Shown: piece by piece, positions 6,031 to 12,544 of the stretch | How positions within the stretch are numbered: position 1 is the stretch's first letter | Layout of the letters: every line of letters starts with the position of its first letter | Source: an uncultured Amaricoccus sp. | GTDB taxonomy: Bacteria > Pseudomonadota > Alphaproteobacteria > Rhodobacterales > Rhodobacteraceae | Length of the DNA: 12,544 bases | Assembly: GCF_937891315.1 (NCBI RefSeq) | Contig: NZ_CALAGI010000128.1 | Coordinates: 1-12,544 of the forward strand | Reading direction: 5' to 3' | Notes under the pieces: model-generated | The model's input: only the letters and a program-made list of their open reading frames with translations | Database searches by the model: none | What the model was told of the DNA's origin: nothing | Made by a program: the position numbers and the translations under genes

Positions 6031-6377
6031 AGCTGATCCTTTATGCCTCCTCGGCCGTGCTCGTCGTTGTCTGCGCGACCTGGGCCTATCGGGTGAACTA
6101 CGCGACGCAGGAGGCGATGAACCGGGTCGCCGACCTCCGCGCCGAGATCGCCCGCGAGCGCGAGGCGCTGGGCGTGCTCGAGGCCGAATGGGCCTATCTC
6201 AACCGGCCCGACCGGCTGCGCGCGCTGGTCGATGCCAATGCCACGACGCTGGCGCTGGTCGAGCTGACGCCCGGGCAATTCGCCGATGTCGGCATGGTGA
6301 GCTTTCCGCCACCTCCCGACCCGACCATCGACCCCGAGACCGCCCCCCAATCCGATCCCGCCGGAGCCAAGAAATGA
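6027..6377 (+). CDS. ftsL: cell division protein FtsL
   Basis: FtsL is a small bitopic membrane protein that, with FtsB and FtsQ, activates the septal peptidoglycan synthase FtsWI. The 116-aa product begins at GTG 6027, which overlaps the rsmH stop (GTGA), with GGAGG at 6016-6020 six bases ahead. Residues 2-22 form the single membrane helix, with an almost absent cytoplasmic tail. Residues about 28-60 (RVADLRAEIAREREALGVLEAEW) form the periplasmic coiled coil, followed by LNRPDRLRAL, the typical end of this family. The tail is Pro/Asp-rich. Primary sequence conservation of FtsL is low, so identification rests on topology, coiled coil, the LNRPDRL motif and position between rsmH and ftsI. Confidence 0.93.
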   Translation: MKLILYASSAVLVVVCATWAYRVNYATQEAMNRVADLRAEIAREREALGVLEAEWAYLNRPDRLRALVDANATTLALVELTPGQFADVGMVSFPPPPDPTIDPETAPQSDPAGAKK

Positions 6378-8167
6378 TCCGCCGTCCGCTGCGCCCGCTC
6401 GCCCGCATCCTCTCGGCCCGTGCCGAGGGCACGGATCCGGATCTCGTCGAAGCCGAGGAACGCGCGGCGCGACTGGCCGCTCGCCATCGCGCCGAGCGGC
6501 AGAAGGCGGAGACGCGGCTGTTGCTGCTCGGCGTCGTGTTCATCCTCTGCTTTACCACCGTCGCGGGGCGGATGGCGCTGCTGTCGGCCGCGGTTCCGGT
6601 GGAGCCGCGGGCCGAGGGGACAAGCGAGCCGATCCGGGCGCAGCGGGCGAATATCGTCGACCATAACGGCGCGATCCTGGCCACCAACCTCGTCACCGCC
6701 TCGCTCTATGCCCAGCCGGCGCAGATGATCGATCCGGCGGCGGCGGCCGAGGCGCTGGCGGCGATCTTCCCCGACCTCGACGCGGAGACGTTGCGGGCGC
6801 GCTTCACCGACGGGCGCAAGTTTCTCTGGATCAAGCGCACCATCTCGCCCGAACAGCGGCAGGCGGTGCATGACCTCGGCGAGCCGGGGCTGCTGTTCGG
6901 CCCGCGTGAGGTACGGTTCTATCCCAACGGCGCGCTCGCGTCGCATGTTCTCGGCGGCGCGAGCTTCGGTCGCGAGGGCGTCGACGCGGCGGAGATCGTC
7001 GGAACGGCCGGCGTCGAGCGCATGTTCGACCAGCGGTTACGCGACCCGGCCGAGGTGGGCGAGGCGCTGCGGCTTTCGATCGACATCGACGCGCAGGTCG
7101 CACTCGAGGAAGTGCTGGCGACCGGCATGGCCGAGATGCATGCCAAGGGCGCGGTCGGCATCCTGATGGAGGCCGACACCGGTCAGATCCGCGCGCTGGC
7201 GAGCCTGCCGGACTTCGATCCGAACCAGCGCCCGCCCTTGCCGACCAGCGGCGACCCCGCCGACAGCCCGCTCTTCAACCGGGCGGCGCAGGGGCGCTAC
7301 GAACTCGGTTCCTCCTTCAAGCCGCTGACCGCCGCCCTGGCGATCGAGGAGGGCAAGGTCGGGCCGAAGACGCTGGTTGACACCAAGGGGCCGATGCATT
7401 GGGGCCGGTTCACCATCCACGACTTCCACAACTACGGCCCGCGGCTGACGGTCGAGGACGTGCTGGTCAAATCCTCGAACATCGGCGCGGCGCGGCTGGC
7501 CATCGCCAGCGGGACGGCGGCGCAGAAGCGCTTTCTCGGCGAGGTCGGCATGCTGGCGCCGGTGCCGGTGGAGCTGAGCGAGGCGGCGCGCACCACGCCG
7601 ATGGTGCCGTCGAGCTGGTCTGACCTTTCGACCATCACCATCGGCTTCGGTCACGGTATCGCGGTGACGCCGCTGCATCTCGCCACGGCCTATGCGATGC
7701 TGGCGAACGGCGGTCTTCGCGTGCATCCGAGCATCGTGGCGAGCGACGTGCGCCCCACCGAGGCCGACCGGATCATCTCCGCGCGGACCTCGCAGGAGAT
7801 CCGCGAAATGCTGCGCCAGGTGGTGGTGCGCGGTACCGCCAAGGGCGCCGACATCCCCGGCTACGCGGTGGCGGGCAAGACCGGGACGGCGGACAAGCCG
7901 CTGCGGCACGGCGGCTACGCGCGCGACAAGGTGATCTCGACCTTCGCCTCCTTCTTCCCGGTCGACAAGCCGCGCTACGTGCTCGTCATCACGCTCGACG
8001 AGCCGGTCACCTATATCAACAAGACGGCGTTCCGCACGGCGGGCCTGACGGCGGTACCGGTGGCGGCGAAGGCGATCAAGCGCCTGGCGCCCGTGCTCGG
8101 CATGCGGCCGGACGCGCCGGTCGAGACCGAGGAGCCGCCGCTTTACACGGTCGCGGGAAACGAATAG
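6374..8167 (+). CDS. ftsI: septal peptidoglycan transpeptidase FtsI (PBP3)
   Basis: FtsI is the class B penicillin-binding protein that crosslinks septal peptidoglycan in the periplasm with FtsW. The start at ATG 6374 overlaps the ftsL stop (ATGA), with GGAG at 6363-6366; it gives 597 aa. A long Arg-rich cytoplasmic segment (1-47) precedes the membrane helix (about 49-70). The dimerisation domain opens with RANIVDHNGAILATNL (91-106). The transpeptidase motifs are S313-S-F-K316 (active-site serine), S367-S-N369 and K502-T-G504. The cytoplasmic tail is somewhat longer than in E. coli, as is common in alphaproteobacteria. A longer frame to ATG 6188 overlaps ftsL almost entirely and is rejected. 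A 34-base gap separates it from murE. Confidence 0.97.
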   Translation: MIRRPLRPLARILSARAEGTDPDLVEAEERAARLAARHRAERQKAETRLLLLGVVFILCFTTVAGRMALLSAAVPVEPRAEGTSEPIRAQRANIVDHNGAILATNLVTASLYAQPAQMIDPAAAAEALAAIFPDLDAETLRARFTDGRKFLWIKRTISPEQRQAVHDLGEPGLLFGPREVRFYPNGALASHVLGGASFGREGVDAAEIVGTAGVERMFDQRLRDPAEVGEALRLSIDIDAQVALEEVLATGMAEMHAKGAVGILMEADTGQIRALASLPDFDPNQRPPLPTSGDPADSPLFNRAAQGRYELGSSFKPLTAALAIEEGKVGPKTLVDTKGPMHWGRFTIHDFHNYGPRLTVEDVLVKSSNIGAARLAIASGTAAQKRFLGEVGMLAPVPVELSEAARTTPMVPSSWSDLSTITIGFGHGIAVTPLHLATAYAMLANGGLRVHPSIVASDVRPTEADRIISARTSQEIREMLRQVVVRGTAKGADIPGYAVAGKTGTADKPLRHGGYARDKVISTFASFFPVDKPRYVLVITLDEPVTYINKTAFRTAGLTAVPVAAKAIKRLAPVLGMRPDAPVETEEPPLYTVAGNE

Positions 8168-8187
8168 CCCCTTGCCCAACAACTCCC

Positions 8188-8192
8188 GGAGG
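8188..8192 (+). promoter_or_regulatory. ribosome binding site of murE
   Basis: GGAGG, nine bases before ATG 8202. It selects that start over the in-frame TTG at 8172, which would place the Shine-Dalgarno sequence inside the coding region. Confidence 0.75.
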
Positions 8193-8201
8193 CGCTGGAC
8201 G

Positions 8202-9722
8202 ATGGCCGCGACCGATCGCACCAAGAAGCTGATGGGCTTCGATGCGCTGGGGCTGCTGACCGGAACCCGGCGCGGCGGCGACTGGTCCGGCGCGCTGCCC
8301 GAGATCACCGGGCTCTCGGTCGACAGTCGCGATACCGAAGCCGGGCATCTCTTCGCCGCCCTGCCGGGGACGCGGATGCACGGCGCGGACTTCATTCCCT
8401 TCGCCTTGCGCATGGGCGCGGTCGCGGTGCTGACCGACGCCGCGGGCCTCGCCTCGGCCGAGGCCGCGCTCGGGCCGCTGAAGGTGCCGGTGGTGGTCGC
8501 GGAGCAGCCGCGCCGGGCGCTGGCCATCGCGGCCGGGCGCTGGTACGGCGCCCAGCCGGAGGTGATGGTCGCGGTCACCGGCACCAACGGCAAGACCTCG
8601 GTCGCGAGCTTCACCCGCCAGATCTGGGAGCAGATCGGCGAGCGGGCGGTGAATTTCGGCACCACCGGCGTCGAAGGCGCGGTCTCGGCGCCGCTCGGTC
8701 ACACGACGCCCGAGCCGATCACGCTGCACGCGCTGCTCGCCGAGCTCAGTGTCGAGGGCGTCACCCACGCGGCGATGGAGGCGTCGAGCCATGGGCTCGA
8801 CCAGCACCGGCTGGACGGGGTGCATCTCGACGCGGCGGCCTTCACCAACATCACGCGCGATCATCTCGACTATCATCCCGATTTCGAAGCCTATTTCGCG
8901 GCGAAGCTGGGGCTGTTCGAACGGGTGCTGCCGCGGGGGGCGGCGGCCGTCGTCAATATGGACGATCCGCACGGCGCGCGGGTCCGCGCGGTGGCCGAGG
9001 CGCGGGGCCAGAAGGTGATCGCGGTCGGCCGGGCCGAGGGCTGCGAGCTGCGGCTGATCGGCCAGCGGTTCGATGCGACCGGGCAGGACCTGCTCTTTGC
9101 CTGGGGGGGGCGCAGCCACAAGGTCCGGCTCGACCTCATCGGCGGCTTCCAGGCGCACAACGCCCTGATCTCCGCCGGCCTCGCCATCGGCTCCGGCAGC
9201 GACGCGGCGGCGGTGATCGCGGCGCTGCCCCTGCTCGAAACGGTGCGCGGGCGGATGGAGCGGGCGGCGACGCGGGCCAACGGCGCGCAGGTCTTCGTCG
9301 ACTATGCCCATACCCCGGACGCGCTCGCGACCGCGCTGGCGGCGCTGCGGCCGCATGTGATGGGGCGGCTGCTCGTGGCGTTCGGCGCGGGCGGCGACCG
9401 GGACAGGGGCAAGCGGCCGCTGATGGGCGAGGCGGCGGCGGCGGGGGCGGACGTGGTCTTCGTCACCGACGACAATCCGCGCACCGAGGATCCGGCGGCG
9501 ATCCGCGCGGCGGTGCGCGCCGGCTGCCCCGAGGCGACGGAGATCGGCGACCGGGCCGAGGCGATCCTGACGGCGGTCGACGCGCTGCAGCCGGGGGACG
9601 CGCTGCTGATCGCGGGCAAGGGCCATGAGACGGGTCAGGTGATCGGCCAGGACGTGCTGCCCTTCGACGATATCGAGCAGGCGAGCATCGCGGTCGCCGC
9701 GCTCGACGGGTTGGGCGCGTGA
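8202..9722 (+). CDS. murE: UDP-MurNAc-L-Ala-D-Glu:meso-diaminopimelate ligase
   Basis: MurE adds the third residue of the peptidoglycan stem peptide in the cytoplasm, using ATP. From ATG 8202 the product has 506 aa, usual for the family. The ATP-binding loop is GTNGKTS (127-133); the region ITRDHLDYHP (217-226) leads to AYFAAKLGLF, where K235 is the likely carbamylated lysine. YAHTPDAL (368-375) and GKGHE (472-476) are also present. DNPR at 424-427 is the motif that recognises meso-diaminopimelate, so this organism is predicted to have the usual Gram-negative stem peptide. A run of eight G lies at 9103-9110 inside the gene without breaking the frame. Its TGA stop overlaps an in-frame GTG of the longer murF frame, but murF probably begins further down. 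Confidence 0.97.
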   Translation: MAATDRTKKLMGFDALGLLTGTRRGGDWSGALPEITGLSVDSRDTEAGHLFAALPGTRMHGADFIPFALRMGAVAVLTDAAGLASAEAALGPLKVPVVVAEQPRRALAIAAGRWYGAQPEVMVAVTGTNGKTSVASFTRQIWEQIGERAVNFGTTGVEGAVSAPLGHTTPEPITLHALLAELSVEGVTHAAMEASSHGLDQHRLDGVHLDAAAFTNITRDHLDYHPDFEAYFAAKLGLFERVLPRGAAAVVNMDDPHGARVRAVAEARGQKVIAVGRAEGCELRLIGQRFDATGQDLLFAWGGRSHKVRLDLIGGFQAHNALISAGLAIGSGSDAAAVIAALPLLETVRGRMERAATRANGAQVFVDYAHTPDALATALAALRPHVMGRLLVAFGAGGDRDRGKRPLMGEAAAAGADVVFVTDDNPRTEDPAAIRAAVRAGCPEATEIGDRAEAILTAVDALQPGDALLIAGKGHETGQVIGQDVLPFDDIEQASIAVAALDGLGA

Positions 9723-9750
9723 GGGCGGCGGGCGCCGCGGCGCGCGCGGC

Positions 9751-9759
9751 GGAGGAGGG
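9751..9759 (+). promoter_or_regulatory. ribosome binding site of murF
   Basis: GGAGGAGGG ends seven bases before ATG 9767. It favours that start over GTG 9719, which overlaps the murE stop but would add 16 Ala/Gly/Arg residues unlike the family. Confidence 0.7.
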
Positions 9760-9766
9760 CGCGGCG

Positions 9767-11227
9767 ATGGCGGTGCTCTGGACCCGGGCCGAGGCGGAGG
9801 CCGCGACCGGCGCCGCCGCGGCGGGCGGCGTCGCGGGGCGCGACTGGACCGCCACCGGGGTCTCGATCGACACGCGTTCGCTGTTGCCGGGCGATCTCTT
9901 CGTCGCGCTGTCCGCCGCGCGGGACGGACATGATTTCGTGGCCGAGGCGCTGGCCAAGGGCGCGGCGGCGGCGCTGGTGTCGCGCGTTCCGGAGGGCGTC
10001 GCGCCGGACGCGCCGCTGCTGGTCGTTCGGGACGTGCTCGACGGGCTGTGGGCGCTCGGTCGCGCGGCGCGGGCACGGTTCCGGGGCAAGCTGGTCGCGG
10101 TCACCGGATCGGTTGGCAAGACCGGCACCAAGGAGATGCTGCGGGTGGCCCTCGGCGCCCAGGCGACCGTGCACGCGGCGGAGAAGAGCTACAACAATCA
10201 CTGGGGCGTGCCGCTGACGCTGGCGCGAATGCCCGAGACGGTCGATTTCGCGGTGATCGAGATCGGCATGAACGCACCGGGCGAGATCGCGCCGCTGACC
10301 CGCCTCGCACGGCCGCATGTGGCGCTGGTCACCACGGTCGCCGCCGTGCATCTCGCGGCGTTCCGCGGTCTCGGCGGCATCGCGCGCGAGAAGGCGGCGA
10401 TCTTCCAGGGGCTCGAGCCGGGCGGTGTCGCGATCCTGAACCGCGACATCCCGCAATATCCGATCCTGCGCGCGGCGGCCAAGGCGGCGGGCGCGCGCGC
10501 CGTCCGGTTCGGTTCGGCCGGGCGGCCGGAGTTCCTGCTGCTCGACGCGCGGGTCGGCACCGGCGCGACCTCGATCAAGGCGCGGGCGAACGGGACGACC
10601 TTCTATTTCAGGCTCGCCGCCGCCGGCGCGCATCTCGCACTCAACGCGCTCGGTGCGCTGGCGGCGGTCGATGCGCTCGGCGGCGACATGGCGCGGGCGA
10701 GCCTCGCGCTGGCGAGTTGGCGCTCGCCCGAGGGGCGGGGCGCGCGCTGGACGGTTCTGCTGGGACCGGGCGGGCTCGACGGGACGATCGGCCTGATCGA
10801 CGAAAGCTACAACGCCAATCCGGCGGCGATGGCGGCGGCGCTCGCGGTCTTCGCTGGCGAGCAGCCGCGGGACGGCATAGGCCGGGTGGCGCGCGGCCGG
10901 CGGGTCGCGTTTCTCGGCGACATGCTGGAACTCGGCCCGCGTGAACGCGAGATGCATGAGGGCCTCGCCCGGGTGCCGGCGATCTCGGCGGTTGACAAGG
11001 TTCATTGCGCCGGTGGCCGGATGCGCGCGCTCTACGAGGCGCTGCCGGCGGACCAGCGCGGCGAGTGGTTCGATACCGCCGAAGAGATGGCGGCGCGGGT
11101 GCGGCGCCTGCTCGACGCTGGCGACATCGCCATGGTCAAGGGCTCGCTCGGCTCGCGCGTCGGCAAGGTGGTCGAAGCGATCAAGAAGCTGGGCGACGCG
11201 CGTCCGCCCGAAAGCCTGGAGGGATAG
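9767..11227 (+). CDS. murF: UDP-MurNAc-tripeptide:D-alanyl-D-alanine ligase
   Basis: MurF adds the D-Ala-D-Ala dipeptide, completing the UDP-MurNAc-pentapeptide in the cytoplasm. The product from ATG 9767 has 486 aa and begins (M)AVLWTRAEA, as in related proteins. Domain 1 contains VSIDTRSLLPGDLFVAL (32-48). The ATP loop is TGSVGKTGTK (113-122), followed by EKSYNNHWGVPLTL (139-152), typical of MurF. IEIGMNAPGEI (165-175), IDESYNANPAAM (344-355) and LGDMLELG (383-390) complete the signature. The residue after GKT is Gly where Ser or Thr is usual; the catalytic Lys and Thr are intact. It ends eight bases before mraY. Confidence 0.96.
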   Translation: MAVLWTRAEAEAATGAAAAGGVAGRDWTATGVSIDTRSLLPGDLFVALSAARDGHDFVAEALAKGAAAALVSRVPEGVAPDAPLLVVRDVLDGLWALGRAARARFRGKLVAVTGSVGKTGTKEMLRVALGAQATVHAAEKSYNNHWGVPLTLARMPETVDFAVIEIGMNAPGEIAPLTRLARPHVALVTTVAAVHLAAFRGLGGIAREKAAIFQGLEPGGVAILNRDIPQYPILRAAAKAAGARAVRFGSAGRPEFLLLDARVGTGATSIKARANGTTFYFRLAAAGAHLALNALGALAAVDALGGDMARASLALASWRSPEGRGARWTVLLGPGGLDGTIGLIDESYNANPAAMAAALAVFAGEQPRDGIGRVARGRRVAFLGDMLELGPREREMHEGLARVPAISAVDKVHCAGGRMRALYEALPADQRGEWFDTAEEMAARVRRLLDAGDIAMVKGSLGSRVGKVVEAIKKLGDARPPESLEG

Positions 11228-11235
11228 GCCCCCGA

Positions 11236-12321
11236 ATGCTGTTCTACCTCGCGGAGCTTTCGCCCGACCTGAGCCTGTTCAACGTCTTCCGCTACATCAC
11301 CTTTCGCGCCGGCGGCGCCTTCATCACCGCGCTGATCTTCGGCTTCCTGTTCGGCCGCCCGCTCATCGACCTGCTGCGGTTGCGGCAGGGGCGGGGGCAG
11401 CCGATCCGGACCGACGGGCCGCAGAGCCATATCGTCAGCAAGGCCGGGACGCCGACTATGGGCGGTCTGCTGATCCTGTCGGCGACCTTCTTCTCGACGC
11501 TGCTCTGGGCGCGCTGGGACAACGGCTTCGTCTGGCTGGTGCTGTTCGTCACGGCGGGCTTCGGCCTGATCGGCTTCGCCGACGATTTCGCCAAGGTGAA
11601 GCGCCAGACCCATGACGGCGTCTCGGGGCGGATCCGGCTGGCGGCGGGGTTCCTGATCGCGCTGGCCGCCGGGGGCTGGGCGATGGTCCTGCATCCCGAG
11701 GGGCTGACCGGCATGCTGGCCTTTCCGGTGTTCAAGAGCTTCCTGCTCGATCTCGGCTGGCTGTTCCTGCCATTCGCCATGCTGGTGATCGTCGGTTCGG
11801 CCAACGCCGTGAACCTGACCGACGGACTCGACGGGCTTGCCATCATGCCGGTGATGATCGCCGCGGCGGCGCTCGGGGTCATCGCCTACGTGGTCGGGCG
11901 CGCCGACTTCTCGACCTATCTCGACGTGCACTACGTACCCGGCACCGGTGAGATCGCGGTCTTCGTCGCGGCGCTGATCGGCGGCGGGCTCGGGTTTCTC
12001 TGGTACAACGCCCCGCCGGCGGCGGTTTTCATGGGCGACACCGGCAGCCTCGCGCTCGGCGGCGCGCTCGGGGCGATCGCGGTCGCGACCAAGCACGAGA
12101 TCGTGCTCGCCATCGTCGGCGGGCTGTTCGTGGTCGAGGCGCTGAGTGTCATCATTCAGGTGGTGTATTACAAGCGGACCAAGAAGCGGGTGTTCCTGAT
12201 GGCCCCGATCCACCACCATTTCGAGAAAAAGGGCTGGGCCGAGCCGCAGATCGTGATCCGCTTCTGGATCATCTCGCTGATCCTCGCCATGATCGGCCTC
12301 GCCACGCTGAAGCTGCGTTAG
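11236..12321 (+). CDS. mraY: phospho-N-acetylmuramoyl-pentapeptide transferase (lipid I synthase)
   Basis: MraY transfers phospho-MurNAc-pentapeptide from UDP to undecaprenyl phosphate at the inner membrane, forming lipid I. The 361-aa length is standard and the protein is polytopic, with about ten hydrophobic helices. Family motifs are AGTPTMGG (70-77), the aspartate pair D116-D117 in GFADDFAKVKR, NLTDGLDGL (193-201), FMGDTGSLALGG (265-276) with the catalytic-type D268, and APIHHHFEKKGW with H326-H328. The start at ATG 11236 gives MLFYLAELS, the usual N-terminus; GGAGG at 11218-11222 is rather distant (13 bases), so translation may depend partly on coupling to murF. A longer frame from 11005 overlaps murF and is rejected. 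It is the last gene of the cluster visible here. Confidence 0.98.
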   Translation: MLFYLAELSPDLSLFNVFRYITFRAGGAFITALIFGFLFGRPLIDLLRLRQGRGQPIRTDGPQSHIVSKAGTPTMGGLLILSATFFSTLLWARWDNGFVWLVLFVTAGFGLIGFADDFAKVKRQTHDGVSGRIRLAAGFLIALAAGGWAMVLHPEGLTGMLAFPVFKSFLLDLGWLFLPFAMLVIVGSANAVNLTDGLDGLAIMPVMIAAAALGVIAYVVGRADFSTYLDVHYVPGTGEIAVFVAALIGGGLGFLWYNAPPAAVFMGDTGSLALGGALGAIAVATKHEIVLAIVGGLFVVEALSVIIQVVYYKRTKKRVFLMAPIHHHFEKKGWAEPQIVIRFWIISLILAMIGLATLKLR

Positions 12322-12330
12322 GGCGGAAAC

Positions 12331-12351
12331 CGACCCGGTTGCACCGGGTCG
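12331..12351. terminator. strong hairpin just after mraY
   Basis: CGACCCGGT, loop TGC, ACCGGGTCG: a perfect 9-bp stem starting 10 bases after the mraY stop. No T-run follows (GCCCGCTCTG), so it is not a canonical intrinsic terminator; it could slow polymerase, protect the 3' end of the upstream message, or be part of a repeat. Confidence 0.45.
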
Positions 12352-12375
12352 CCCGCTCTGGAGTCTTGAATTTGC

Positions 12376-12419
12376 GCAATGTCTTGACCACCGGACGATT
12401 CCGTCCGGTTGGACATTGC
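12376..12419. repeat. long imperfect inverted repeat downstream of mraY
   Basis: GCAATGTC (12376-12383) pairs with GACATTGC (12412-12419) and, inside an asymmetric 7/3-base internal loop, CCGGAC (12391-12396) pairs with GTCCGG (12403-12408) around GATTCC. This two-level stem is too extensive to be chance and resembles a palindromic intergenic repeat or a structured RNA element. I cannot assign it to a named family. Confidence 0.55.
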
Positions 12420-12544
12420 TCTGGCGGTCGGGCTCATACCAGATCCGTTTGATTGGTTCGGATCGAGATGTTTCCCGCGGACCGATCTTGGGGGCGCCAG
12501 TGGCGCGCCCGCGGTCCGCGCGCCCGGAGCAAGCTCGCGGAGGG
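12420..12544. other. hairpin-rich non-coding end of the window
   Basis: No convincing gene follows mraY up to the right edge. The stretch contains CGCGGACC (12476-12483) facing GGTCCGCG (12513-12520), with a GCGCC-AGT-GGCGC hairpin between them, and a small GAGC-AA-GCTC dyad at 12527-12536. In relatives further dcw genes (murD, ftsW, murG and so on) lie downstream, sometimes after unrelated genes; none is reached here. An ATG at 12468 opens a frame to the edge but has no family motif. Confidence 0.5.

Noticed and set aside
9719..9766. murF starting at GTG 9719, overlapping the murE stop as GTGA
   Set aside because: The added 16 residues are low-complexity and not family-like, whereas ATG 9767 has a strong GGAGGAGGG site. 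Coupled initiation at 9719 cannot be fully excluded.
7037..10076. Long minus-strand frames opposite ftsI, murE and murF
   Set aside because: Antisense frames, rich in Arg, Ala and Pro and typical of high-GC coding DNA; no motif or ribosome site.
12317..12436. Short minus-strand frame of about 39 codons through the post-mraY repeats
   Set aside because: It covers the hairpins and has no ribosome site or motif; more likely chance in a non-coding repeat region.
12468..12544. Possible start of a next plus-strand gene (ATG at 12468, open to the edge)
   Set aside because: It has no good Shine-Dalgarno sequence, runs through the inverted repeats and gives an Arg-rich peptide unlike MurD or any family I know. 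Too short to judge.

Overview
The window is high-GC DNA from an alphaproteobacterium, most likely of the Rhodobacterales or a close relative. This rests on the protein sequences (an AmpD-type amidase with a Rhodobacteraceae-like N-terminus, an Excalibur lipoprotein next to gatCA), the order of the division and cell-wall genes, and an mraZ leader built like the UpsM small-RNA leader known in Rhodobacter. No tRNA, rRNA, CRISPR array, transposase or phage gene was found.

Left third (1-3796). A peptidoglycan amidase reads leftward and runs off the left edge. A divergent, unrecognised 195-aa protein with a CxxC motif (767-1354) reads rightward and overlaps, tail to tail, an Excalibur-domain lipoprotein. 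That lipoprotein is the last gene of a leftward group gatC-gatA-lipoprotein. GatCA are two subunits of the amidotransferase that corrects Glu-tRNA(Gln) and Asp-tRNA(Asn); gatB is not in the window.

Middle (3797-4522). This 726-base gap separates gatC from the rightward cell-division cluster. Its gatC-proximal half is GC-rich and featureless except for a hairpin. From about 4060 it becomes AT-richer and holds dyads, short direct repeats and a candidate promoter overlapped by two TGGGA boxes in reverse orientation. About 210 nt of structured non-coding sequence follow, ending in a strong intrinsic terminator just before mraZ. The layout matches UpsM, an sRNA made by premature termination of the mraZ leader in Rhodobacter.

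Right part (4523-12321). This is the first half of the dcw cluster, all on the plus strand and tightly packed: mraZ, rsmH, ftsL, ftsI, murE, murF, mraY. ATGA or GTGA stop/start overlaps join mraZ-rsmH, rsmH-ftsL and ftsL-ftsI. The products control the cluster (MraZ), methylate 16S rRNA (RsmH), build the septal synthase (FtsL, FtsI) and make the peptidoglycan precursor (MurE adds the diamino acid, MurF adds D-Ala-D-Ala, MraY makes lipid I). All catalytic motifs I looked for are present. After mraY come 223 bases of hairpin-rich DNA without a convincing gene.

The most interesting region is the mraZ leader: a probable attenuated sRNA that sets transcription of the whole cell-division cluster, with possible MraZ operator sites. 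The genes themselves are conventional.
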